NCBI RefSeq assembly: GCF_020382885.2
Contig: NC_058508.1
Location: forward strand, 9,461,917 to 9,525,916
DNA length: 64,000 nt
Origin: Scatophagus argus
Taxonomy: Eukaryota > Chordata > Actinopteri > Scatophagidae
Direction: 5' to 3'
Made by a program: the position numbers and the translations under genes. A model generated the notes under the pieces. That model was not told the origin of the DNA. It searched no databases and worked only from the letters and a program-made list of their open reading frames with translations. Positions 1-12,312 of this stretch are shown here, in pieces; the stretch's first letter is position 1; every line of letters starts with the position of its first letter.

Positions 1-3000
1 AGGCTCATGTCCTTCAATTCCCTTTCGCCCAGAATACTTTCATGAGTTTGTGGTGCTGTTTTTCAGGTGCTGAGTTGATTCTTTGTGTAGCTTAGAGTGA
101 GAGCTTCATATTTGCATCTTTTAGCCCTGAGTACCGGAAAAAGAAACTGGAAGCGGTTCCTGTGTTATTGATCCTTCGTGGATCTGACTCTGCAGGCAAC
201 ACAACATTTGTTGTTATGTAACTGATATATTCCTCTATGAATCCTGCACACATCCACAGTTCCACACACCTGGAACTCAAAGCACGGACTAGCTTAACCA
301 TGCCTGCAGTGTTGGATGACATGGAGCCGCAGCAGTGGAGCAAGTTCCTCCCCTGAGCGCTGAAGACTTTAAATATTCTCCACACAAACAGACCAGCATC
401 CTTTGAGCAAGAATAAAATGTCGCTGTCCTTGTAAGTCAGAGTAGAACAGAATTAATTACCTTATGTTAATGGAAAAAACTTGCAAAAGCATCTGACTCA
501 CTGGTTGATGATGACATTTAGTAACTTCCTTATTTTTTTATTTTGTTTTATCCCCAGTTACATCAGTTTAACATAATTCATAAACCTTTATCACTGATCA
601 TAATAATTTGGGTTTATGGCAGCTACTGCTGGTGATTCATCATGTTTCTGGCTGCAGTGTCACCACATTATGTTAATAAACTGCATTCTGGCTGATTGCT
701 GGTCGAGCTCAATCTTTGTACAACCATTAACATCCACAAGAAGTTTACCCCTAACATCAGCTACATAGCACATTCATGCCAAATTTAAAAGTATAGTTTG
801 TATTGCTTGCTTTCTGGTCAGGATTTCATACTGTCATATTTGTACATTAAATATGAAGCTACAGCCAGCCTGGCACTTCCCAAAGCTTGCAAATTCCATC
901 TTCAGCACCCCTAAAGTTCGCTAACTAACAACCTAACAAACTAAGCCGATTATTAGGACCCTTAAAGGTATACTCCAAGAAGTTTTTGTACGTGTTGAAC
1001 AAACAAAATAGACGTGTTAATTTCTTGATTTTTTTTCAACTTCACAAATAGCCAGACCAGCTGTTTCCACTCCATTTCCAGTCACTGTGCCATGCAGACA
1101 TGAGAAAAATGAATAATAAAACTTCCCAAAATATTATTCATTTCTTGTAAAGGTATAATGATACCATAGTTGACCTCTTCAAAGCTAAACAACAGATATC
1201 ACGTAGAGCGCTGTATTGTTGCACCACAATAAATCCCAATTAAATGAACTGTTAAATGTTAAATGGGCAACATTTGAGTGACAGCTTCCTTTAGCTTCTT
1301 TGTTTCACTTTTTTGTTTTAACTTCTTTTTCTTTCTCACCTGTGCTCAGCTCAAACCCCTGCAGACCTTATGTAACCTCAGACAAGCTCTGACTGTTTCC
1401 TGAGCACACAGTGTAGTGTGTACACATACAGAGACATGCACACACACACACCTGTCATTCGTCATAGAGCTGCATGAACACTGACTGGGACATGTCCAGC
1501 TTCACAGCTCTGCTGATTAAAGAAGATTTTTCTCTCATGATGATGGTTTGCTGTCCTGATACAATGTCCTAATATGTCATTTCCAAGCATATTCCTCCTG
1601 CGTCTATCCTCCCATATAACTGCAGAGACTGTGAGAGAAGCAGAGGGAGGAGAAGACTGTATCTTTCCCCTGGGTTTGCACTCAAGAGACTATGCACAGA
1701 AATCCCATAACGTATAGCACTGACGGGAATGATGAGGCTAAAGCAGACTGATGTGATTATGCTAACAAGCGGGGGTCACTTGGGTTGAGGTGAATCTCTA
1801 ATCTGTCACTCACTCTCTTTGCTGGTTGTTATTGCAGGCTTAGTGGCGGGTTCAAAACAGGTTTGGTGGGATTTTATTTATTTATTTATTGTGCACTGAT
1901 TTGTCCTTATGTGCCTCAAGATTTAAAACCATGTTTTAAATCTTGCATGGAAAAAGTATTTATGAATCATCCACCAACCTTTAACTTGACCTCAAGTCAT
2001 CACATCACGATCATGATTGTTTCACAAAGCTGACAGGAGTGGGGTTTAGCAAAAGTCAACAGGGTGCTGACAAAAGGGAGTGAAGCAGATGATGATAATT
2101 TGTCTGCATGTACTGATCATCAACATGTCCACCAGTGGAGATGCTACTTCTAACTAGACTGTTTTGATCTAACCAGGGGAAGAAGGAAAATTCTCCTTCC
2201 TTCACAAAAGCAGTTTGGTTTTACACAGGACAATTAAGACAAAAGAAACAGAGACATGAAAAGGACAACATAATTTGGAAACTCTATGCGTTCTCAACGG
2301 ATGGGAGTCCTGTCAGGGTCTCCCGGGGGTAAAGATGCATGTCGAGGCGAGGCAGATTGTTGTCACTCATCCTCAGTTTGCTCCATGCCTCCCTGCACTG
2401 GACTGACTGAGGCCAAGCCTGCACCTTTTTCAAAGCCTTCTGGAGTACGTGCCAGAACACTCTGTTACCTTTGAAATCACACCTGAGCTAGAGCCAGCTG
2501 GTTCTTGCCTGTTGTCGTATGGATAACATGGGTAACATATGGGTAACATGGTTCTCATTTCTGTTCTCATTTCTGGAGATTTGGCACTCCAGGTGAGGTG
2601 CAGGAAAAAAGCGTCTAAATCAATCATTGTTTCACATCGACTGACTTCACCATGTGCATTTTAAGTTTTGGATAGGAGAGGAGAAAAACATGAGGCTGTT
2701 TACAGAATTCTCTCACATACTTAAGTAAATCCTTCTCTTCAAAGTAAAGAGGAATTATCACTGACAGCTCACACCAGCACTTAAATCAGGAGTCTGTCAG
2801 GAGCACTAAGGAAAGTCAGGGGTAATGTCAGTGCAGCTACCAAAGGGCTTCAGAGTTTAGCAGACTTTCCAAGGGGATGATGATAATATTAGATTTATTA
2901 CATTTTCATGACCTCAGTAACTCCCTTTAGGTTAAGAAAAGAAACAAATACGCCACATGTTGAAAAACAATAATTCCAAACTCAGTTTCTTTGGAGAGTT

Positions 3001-6000
3001 ACCAAAGACTGTATAAATACCTGCATAAAATCCACATGACTTTTGTACATTATGCGGGATATTACATTTGACACCTAATATGAGATAAATTATCAAGAGA
3101 CAGAAGTTAAAAGAAGATTCTCCTTTTAAATTGCACTTTCTTCTTTTCACTTTTATTGTGTGCCAACTGAGGTGAACATTTTAACATTGTTGAACTCATC
3201 ATAACTTGCCCTGGTGTGGGATTCAACCAAATTATAACTCATCCCCAAATTTGTTTTCTCATGTCGGTCAAACGTGAGAATGTTGGTGTATGATGTGTTG
3301 CTGCAAACCCCAAAAATCCAGATCAGTCTATCTGTGACATTACACTGATAATACAGACATATTCAGGAAAAAATGGCAGTTGCAACAGCGTTGAAAATCG
3401 CCTTTCCAAACCATCCCTGATTCCAAACTGACCTGCCCAGCGTCCTCAGAAATGACTCCTTCCTCACCTCTGCACAACTGGCTGGTCACAGTATGTGCAA
3501 ATGTCGGATCATTGGTTTCAGAGTGAACAGTGAAAATATACGAAGCCAGTTGACCGTCCTAGAAGCACTTTGATGGAGTGTACTGGCGTATGAGGTTAGG
3601 CTGGTGGATGAATTTGTATCAAGTCTGACTTTCATGCAAAGAGAAACCAGAGTTCATGTTCACAGACCTGCTACTGTGTCATTAACTGAACGGTTTTTAC
3701 CTCTCCTTAACCAAGTGTTTTATTTGCCTAATCTGAATTATACTTTGAGCAGAGCATATTTGCCATGGCTGGAATCCCTCCCTAACTGTAACTGTGTTGT
3801 AGTTTCCATTTGTTTTGCTGAGAGTGACAATGTTAATATCAGTGAATGTAAACTGCGGGTTTGTTTAATTTTTCCAGTATTGGTGTTCCTGTCTGGTGAT
3901 AGGGTTGAAGTGACACAGCCAAATCGGAAAACCTGTTTCCTGTTGTAATGAAGACGCTTTTTAAGCACTGTCACAGTGGATCCACTTTTTATTGACTGAC
4001 TGTAATGGTGCATCACAAAGGCGATCTGGGATATCAGAATTACAACTGAACAAAGCAGTGAAGTTGGGATTTTTATGGCTCTGGCAACTCAGAGGACCCC
4101 CTGTGGGGCGCTGATCCCTGTTCTTGGATGAAAAGCACTTATTATTAATAATTCAGCACAGGAGCCACTTCATTGTCAGATGCAGTGCTTTGTCCTCCCA
4201 GTGAGTGTGAACCACTGCTTAAACCCTCAATCTTTGTTCTTTATTTCAAATAGGAAATCAAAGTTGTAGCAGGTGCCAGTCACTTCAGAAACTGACACTC
4301 TTTTGCACTTCTCTGTTCAACATAATTTAGTCCTGTGTACTGTATGTGAACCCTGATCAACTTTTTCCATCCATCCACAGAATTTTTAAAATCTAGGGCT
4401 TCATACTTCACAGGCTTTTGTTTTTCAGGTGCAGATGTGGTCCCAAACACGTGCTGCATTTAACAAGCACACACATCAGGCTGGAGTCGCAGTTTGCATG
4501 TCATCTGTGGGAGTGTGCGTCTCTCCCATTGTTGCATCTGCGTTTAAAGGAGGTTAACAGAAGGAGACATGTTAACAGAGGCTGATTAGGTATTCTCTGC
4601 CTCTAAAAAGGGAGTGTAAACACAGTGCAGATGGGATTTACAGAAGCCACACAGATGATTGTAGTGGATAAAGAAACATGTTTTAAATATTGACTTTTAT
4701 CTGTCTTCTATTTCACCCCTTTGTGTTTATTGTTCTGAACGTATTTATTTCCTATGAATATTTTTCATATATTTGTGTGTATATATGGTAAAGGTATGGC
4801 ATGAGCAATTCTGAGATTGCTCAGGTGGAGATATATTTGGCAATCAAGATCAATACCTCATTTCATTTCTTTTCTGAGCTTAGTCATCTTATAGAAGTTC
4901 CACCTCTGATCTGCTCCTGTGAGCTCTCCTTCACTGGCAGTCTGAAGGTTCAGTACCCGGATCAGTCCAGGAGCTGAATGCACAATGAGCTGCTGCCTTA
5001 ATATTATTAGCAATGACTTGTAGTCAGTGCTGAATACATATAGGCTGGGGTCACAAAGTAACTCCAAGCTGTTCCTCTTGGTGCATGTATGTGATGATTT
5101 TGTGTCTTACTTTGGTTTTTTTTGTTTTTGCATGTGAACAACATGTTCACCTGGCCTATTTTTGTGTGTGTTTAATGAGGCTGAAAGCACAATCAGTACA
5201 ATCATCTTTAAATTACAGAAACAGCTCTCAGATTTCTGCTTGTTGGTTCTGATTTCTGCTCTCTTCAACATTGTTTTCACTTCATCATGCAACCACAATT
5301 GGCTGCGTATCATGAATTATTCTGTGAATAAATTCTACTAAATGAAATTTTGATCAAAGACACTGAAATCCAGACTGTCAAACTCAATCTGACAGAGTTT
5401 GGTCTGTCAGACCGATTTTGAAAATGTAGCTCTATCATATCCCAGCTACTGATTAAGCCTTTTGTTTTTTCATTACCACCTTGGAAATACTTAACAAAAT
5501 TACCTCTGTGCTGTTATTGGATATAAAGATATGGCATGAGAAGACAATTATAACCTAAAGGACAGGACACAACGCCTGATCTAACACCATCTCCTTCTAT
5601 GTATCACTGCAAAAACTGGCCTACTGTTCTTGCCTCTGCATTACTTTGCATATATTTTCCCTTGAGTCACTCTGTGTACATGTATTTGGTTTGATATCAC
5701 ACAGCAGATATGAATACAGTGTGCTTAGCTGTTGCTATAATTAAAATCCATAATTGAAACCTGAGGGACTATATCTTTTGTTCTCCACTCTCATCATCTT
5801 TTGCCCCTATACGTCACCCATGTGAATAGGATTGTGCTGCTCTTTTCATTATGCTATGCTGAAAGCTGTGAGAGTGACAGATCTGTGGTAAATGCCAACA
5901 CGTAGCTCCCCTGCAGCAGCCTGGGTGGAGGGGTTTGAGCCACGCACAGCTCTTACAGTATCTTATGCAGTAATTATCAGCTGCACAGCCAGAGGTTGCT

Positions 6001-9000
6001 CCTCCTTTTTAAGATCTTTGTCTTCAGAAATATCTGCTTCAACTCATCTCCCTTCAGCTCAGTGAATCTGCCCAACACTTTTTTAAGCTCAATCTCTTTT
6101 TCTGTTTTCATGTACTTTTTTTTTTTTTTTTTTTTTTACTCTGCAGTATCACAGATAATAAGGCCGCGTGGCAACAGCCGTAGCCATCTGAAATACTGAG
6201 TGCAGATGAATGCACAGCTTTCTATCCAGGGCTATTATGTTCATGCATCAGTCAGGAGGCAATTTTCAGCCCTAACACCCGAAGAGCCTTTTCAGCCCGA
6301 GGTCATCAAAGCTGATGTCAACTCTGTCACTGTTTGTGTCTGTGTGCATCCTGATCACACACAAACACAGGCAGAAACGCAAAGAGATCAGATAAATAGT
6401 CAGACAGGTTTAAATTGTGTGTCTCTCAGCCCTGCATATTTTTTAATTAGGCTTTAAGAAATATAATGTGATGGAAAACGTGCTCACACTGGATTAATTA
6501 GAAGTGAGAAGTGACTGCTGTAATGTTTAGTGGAGGAGCAGGAGCAGGTGATGTGGGTTTTAAGCAGGTACAGCACTCTTTGATAGCACCTAACACATCA
6601 CCAAAGCTGTCAGCCACTGCTCACTCCTTCCTCCGCCTGTTTGGGCAGCCCTTGTTAACTGTTGCAGAGCTCGGATGAGCTAGAGTGGACCAGGATTGTG
6701 ATAAGATGAGCTTGATTTGAGCTGAAAGGGCTTCATGTGTGCCTACACTCCACTGGAAATACTTTTCTCTGTAGTCGCTGGTGATGATTAGCATGAATGA
6801 CAGGAGTGGTGCATTGCAACACTTGAACATAGTAGCTCGCATACTGAAAAGCTTGTTCAGTCATGCTTTTTGTCTTTCTCTAAAGGCTAAAATTAGATCC
6901 ACCGCTACAGAGGGGATTATACACATTTTTATTTCTTCTCACCTCAGCAACTGCAATGTGTTGTTTACGTGCTTTTATCAAAAGGAGGTGAAACTAAGAG
7001 TCAGAGACACTCTCCTGTCTCTCCTGTTTCAAGGATTCCTTAGCTGACTGTTTTGTTGATACATTTGTGTTGCCTGGTCTGGACTTATCTTTGAATTTTG
7101 GATGCCTCTCAAGTCTGTGTGCAACCTGAGATCCAGGCAGAAACCCCCTGCCAGTTCCTGTACCATATGAAGAAGACTGTTACATGGTAACTATGTGTTA
7201 CACATCAGACATTTTTTATTGTTTTTAGCCCAAATTTTCTCACTTTCCTCTTCATGTAAATTAGCACAAGCACAGTGGAGGTAAGTAATGGTTAGATTAT
7301 CTCATAGTGTTGAGATGTTACTGATGTACCACTTTACTTGTGGCACACACAGAGTAAATAGTGATTAAGTAATAATTACTAATTAATAAGTCATTTTGTG
7401 CCTTTCAGCAACTTGTTCAGAGTTAATCAGGCGTGACCCATGAGAGTGGTTGTTATTCCAGTTCACAGGTATTTATGAACTAATCCTTACAGAGTAGTTC
7501 ATTAATAAACTATAGTATCTGTCTGTTCTCTAGTTAGTCATCGCTAGCTGCCATGTAATCCTCAAATCAGAGTTATTCAGAAACTGCTTATTAACATTTC
7601 ATTATCAACTTTTTGTGTCAAATGACCAGCAAACTTTAATCTCTGGTTTCATCATGTAAACATTATATTTTAATTGTAATTTCAAAAATTATCTGCAGCT
7701 ACTACATTAACATGGCAGTAACAGCGTGAGTAAGTGCCTGTGCGTATTTATGTGTGTGACACAACCACACACAACCACACAATGAAAGTGTGTGTGTGTG
7801 CGGGGCTGTGAGCGTGGGTGTGGGAGGGTGTGTATGGGGAGGGGTGGGCAGCTTCAGGGCGGCATGGAGAGAAGTGCCAGTGATTTAAAACAATGAGATT
7901 TTTTCAAGTTAATTGGAAGCCGACGCAGCGTGTCTCTGCCTTGTTCTGCCTCCCTCCCACATCGTGTCCTGTGCCACCAGGCGTCTTTGTGCAGACTAAA
8001 TCTGAGCAGCGTGCGAAGGTCTCTGTGCTTTGCCGCAATTGAAAGACCCTGAGTGAAAGTTTATCCCCGTAGCCCCAGAGGGAGGCCAGCATGAGTCTTC
8101 ACATTTTTTTTAATCTCAGGAAAGATTACATTTTGATATTGATTTGCCCAAATTTCTCTTAAATTTCTCTTCATATTTCTCCTCTTCTTTTCACTGTGAG
8201 TCCACCAGGGCTGGGTGCTTTAAAATACACTAATGGGAAATTTATAATGGCCAACTGGTGTATGTTTTATGACTGCAAATGTGTTTATAGTGAGGAATTT
8301 TTGCAAAATGTGTCTGTTGTTACACTTGGAAAATTTGACGACGCCAGGAGTTTCGCTTATGTCCAGAGATTTGAGTCAGTTAAAAGAAGTAACATGCTGC
8401 ATATTTATGTTTGCAACTAAACATCCTTTGAGAGAACATTTGTTTCTGGAGAAGCTGCTCCAGGCTCCCAGTTTGATTACCCAACAATCTGTGCATTGTG
8501 GCACAGAGAACTTGGCTTTTAAAGGTCTGCTGTGATTGGCCATGGCTGATTCAAAACACCAACAGGCATGATAAAAGTTTCCTGCTCAACCCACTTTTCA
8601 CAGAGGTTGTGATGTGGCACTATGATAAAGTTACTGTCAGCGTATGGCACAGCCTGTGAGTCTTTTTACTCCTGATTTCTGAACAGATTCAAAATGGCAT
8701 TTGCAGACGTGAGCATTATTTAAGTGATACAACACACATTTTTCACAACATAAGAACAACTTAGCTACATTGCTCTCTGTGAACTGTATTTTCATCTTCA
8801 GAGTTGGTTGGATAGACATCTCTTGAGATACATCAGCCACTTGGTTTGTTAAATTTTTCAAAGAGAAGAATTTTTGCAGAGTATGGGAAAGGTTTCTTCC
8901 ATTTAAGTTAATACAAGTCATGAAAACTCAGAGATGGTGCAGGATTTTCTCTGTTCACATGGCTGGATTCCATGTCAGCCATGGTACATTCAGTCCTGCC

Positions 9001-11924
9001 AATGTAAAATTATACTTCACTCATGCTTCAGGTAAAAGTCCTCCATCCAAAATCCTGCTGAAGTTAAAGTACAGAGGTATTACTAGCTAATGTATCCAAA
9101 ACAAATACACTTGTGACTGATGTATCATTACTGAAATGCATTTTTAGCATTAGGTTGTTGATAATAATGCATTGTTGCTTATGCAGAATTTAGCTGCTGT
9201 CCCTGGTTAACATAAAATAAGTTTCTTCACCAAATAAAAGGTCTGTTTGTATATAATGAAGAAAAAAAGGTTCTGCTACCCAAATTTGCACTTTTATTTT
9301 GGAATTTTCTTGCATATTTGCTTTTTTGTGAAATATTCAGTAGAGACTCTTTTTTTTTAGTCTCAAACGATAAAATCTGAAAGTTTAGGTATGAAATGTC
9401 TCTGTGTTTGAAGTGTTAACAACTCATGGTCACAAACCAGGAGAGTTGGAAACCACTGGTTTAATTTTAATCTTTAACAATTTATTGTCTGTTTTATAAG
9501 CTTATTATAGTTTTTTATATATATTTCCCTCAGATGCAGTGGAGTAGAAGTAATAGTAGAAGTAGTAGAAAGGAAAAACTCATTCCACCACTGTATGCAG
9601 TTTTGTTTTATTTAACGTTGCAATAGAGAGTCCAGCCACCAGGGGTGAATGACTGTCCACTGAAGACACAGATGGAGACAGCTGCCAGGAGAGTTGATTT
9701 TCACTGGGGTTTTTTTTTTCATGTGTAAAGTACGACAGGTTGGAGCCCTGGAGGGAACCAGGCCGATGCGACAGATGGGATTGATAATTTTATTCAGTCC
9801 ATTTCCCCTTAACCTAACATTAATGGTCTTAACACCACCCTGACTGACTGGCAGAAAACTTTCTTGCTCAAATTGATAGTTGTCACTTTGACTGGAAATG
9901 AACTGTCTCCCTGTGGAAAGATTCAACATGAAAGGACAGAGTGTGTATCTGCGGGGGTGTCGCCCCCTGCATGCTCCTGAGGCCTAGCCCCCCTCGTCAT
10001 CTTCTCTTTCTTCCTCCATGTGTTACGCAACACAGGTTCGTCCTCTTTTTCCAGTGGTTGGTCCTATTAAACTAGTGAAATCAAAGGAATTCACTCCCAT
10101 CTTTTCATCCTGCTGTCATTCACAGACAAAGGTAGATGGCCCTTCAGAGAGCTTCCTCATTATTAGCAGAGCCATTACTATGGTTACACTTTCATTATAT
10201 TCTAGTCAGAATTTTTCTCTCATCATTCCATAACAAAAATCCCTGTCATTCACAGAATAGTTTCTATGCTTGGATACGTAAAAGCAGCACCAAGGTCACC
10301 TCGTTGCTGGCAGAGATGAATAGATGGAATGCGACCTGTCTCGCTGAAATCATATTTGAATGGCTGGAATAAAGTTTCAAAACCAATAGGTTTCATAATA
10401 TGTTTTATGTTTGAATACCAATACTGCCAAGACCTGGAGTATTTCTATTGTCCTACTGAGTCTTGATTGTTGAGTTTGTTTTACATCGGTCTTTTCATCT
10501 GGTCTGTAATTATTTTCTCAGGTGCAATAAGTCAAGGTAAAGCCATTGTTTAACTCGCTCTTTCTCTTGGTCTGAACTGCGTACCTCTTCGGTTGGGTCT
10601 CATTTCCATGTTGGGGCTGCAAGACGTTCACATCCACCACGTAATCAGTCTCGTCAAGCTGCGCAGACAGCCAAGTGCAGCAGTTCATGTGTTTTCCACC
10701 TCTTTCGTATCTTTTTTTCTCCTCCTTCCAGTTATTCCTCCCTCCAAATGAGTCTTTTCAGTATTGATATTGGCCTCAGGCTTTGCAGGCACATTAGCTG
10801 GATTTTGATTTTTTTCTTTTTTTGTCTATATCAAAGATTTTTTTATCCATTCACTAATACCTGAATTAAGACATATGTTTTTGAGAGTGTGTGTATGTGT
10901 GTGTAGCAGGGTATCCTGATGAGCCTTTCTGTAACTCATTCCACATTTTTAGTTGAACACATTGCACTCTCTGCTTTTATATACCGGTGATGAAATGAAA
11001 AGTAAAAATGATGAAATGGAACAAATATTCTTAACGTGGGTATCCAGAGAAATAGATGGCTGTTAAGTCAAATCAAATTTTATTCAAGCAGGATCTCCTG
11101 CAAGGCTGTGCTGCAGGGTTTCACCAAGGAATGAAAAAAAAAATCAACATAAAGAGATAGAGATTACAAGTGGAAGCAGTGATGTCTGTTCTGTCCTAGC
11201 TTAATCTTTAGCTAACCTAATACTAAACAAAGCAGAGCATGGCTGAGCAGAAGTTTGATACAAGTTCACGACTCATTCATTATTTAGTTCCTTGAAGCTT
11301 GTGTTTCTTTGCAGTGGAACTCTGTGTCCTGCCACAGTAGTTGAGTATGTTTCAACTTGAGCGAGAAAAAGAGGCTACTGAAAGGAGGCAGACTATAAGA
11401 AAATAGCAAAAAGAAGTGGAGTTTAAGGTGAGTCTAGAGATTAGTCAAAGGCAAAGCACATGCAGACACATTACAAAGGCCCACACAAGGTCAGTGCATC
11501 TGTTGTTTAGATGTATAAATAGAATTAGATACCAGACCCAAACATGGTGCCTGTTCAGTGAGACTTGATCACCTGGCGCATACGCCAAAAAAAATACTCT
11601 AGCTTCCTAGCTTTACTTCCTGTATCTGCCACCCAGTGAATATGCAGAGTAGTGTTTCTCCTGCTGGCCCTGCCCATGAGTTCAGTCCATAATGATAAGG
11701 TCACAGAGTTTTATATCACTTCTCTCTGTTCAAGTTACAGTTTTACAAACATAAAACCTCCATGGATCAGACATTAATAATAGAAAACGTCATAATTAAC
11801 CTTGTTTATGTCTATGGGGAAAATGCTTTTTTGGACACAGGATTTTTTGTTTTGTGGCAATACCACCTGTGGCCACTGCGAAAAATTGGAAACAAGACCG
11901 AGCAGCAGTTGTATTCAGGTCTAA
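1..11924. other. Intergenic or intronic DNA, no gene recognised
   Basis: I read both strands for splice-bounded conserved exons and found none. Open frames here are short (up to about 114 codons) and look like chance: they have atypical composition, no recognisable domain and no flanking splice signals in the right phase. The stretch is AT-rich with scattered short repeats: a 22-T run near 6,116, short GT runs near 7,785, and a small tandem of a TAACATGGGTAACATATGGG type near 2,520. A GC-richer patch at about 7,857-8,095 stands out from its surroundings and may be a conserved non-coding element. I cannot say whether this is intergenic or a long intron of a gene lying left of the window. Confidence 0.55.
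6116..6137. repeat. Poly-T run (22 T)
   Basis: An uninterrupted run of 22 T. It could be the A-tail of an old minus-strand retroposed copy, but no recognisable element body adjoins it, so it is recorded only as a simple repeat. Confidence 0.9.
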
Positions 11925-12312
11925 ATACACCAATAAGCCACAACATTAAAACCACTGACAGGTGAAGTGAATAACATTAACATTAATCATCTGTTTACAA
12001 TGCAGTGTTTGGCAGAGAACACTGCAGCTGTTTACAATGCAGTGTTCCCTGCCGAACACTGCATTGTAAACAGATGCACTGCAGTGTTCAGCAGGGAAAC
12101 TTTGTGTTCTGGCAATCATTTGGATGTTCTTTGACTCTTTTGAAAACAGCTTAGGAGTGTCTTAAGGACCACAACAACAGCCTGCAGACTCCCCAGATCC
12201 CAATATGATCAAGAATCTGTGGGATGCACTGGAATTAACCCAATCCACCCTCCCATCTGGAAGCCCCACCCTCAATGCACAGGACCCAAGCTCTGCCAGG
12301 ACCTGCAGTCAA
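11925..12312 (+). mobile_element. Decayed Tc1/mariner-like transposon fossil
   Basis: The left part resembles a dispersed repeat common in fish genomes, reading GCCACAACATTAAAACCACT and then a CAGGTGAAGTGAATAACATT stretch. About 200 bases on, the + strand at 12,190-12,234 translates to SPDPNMIKNLWDALE, close to the SPDLNPIExLWDxLE block around the last catalytic acidic residue of Tc1/mariner transposases. No open frame joins the two parts, and the middle is replaced by nested inverted copies of a 22-bp sequence (entered separately). It is a dead, internally rearranged copy. The family is assigned from remembered motifs and the boundaries are approximate. Confidence 0.6.
11988..12076. repeat. 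Nested inverted repeats (hairpin cluster)
   Basis: The 22-bp block at 11,988-12,009 recurs inverted and exact at 12,055-12,076. Its 20-bp core is also repeated directly at 12,028-12,047, only 6 bases from the inverted copy at 12,054-12,073, giving a perfect 20-bp stem with a 6-base loop. A further GCAGTGTT copy lies at 12,081-12,088. The whole cluster sits inside the mariner-like fossil. Confidence 0.85.

Noticed and set aside
3604-3948. 114-codon plus-strand frame
   Set aside because: AT-rich isolated frame without domain, signal or splice support.
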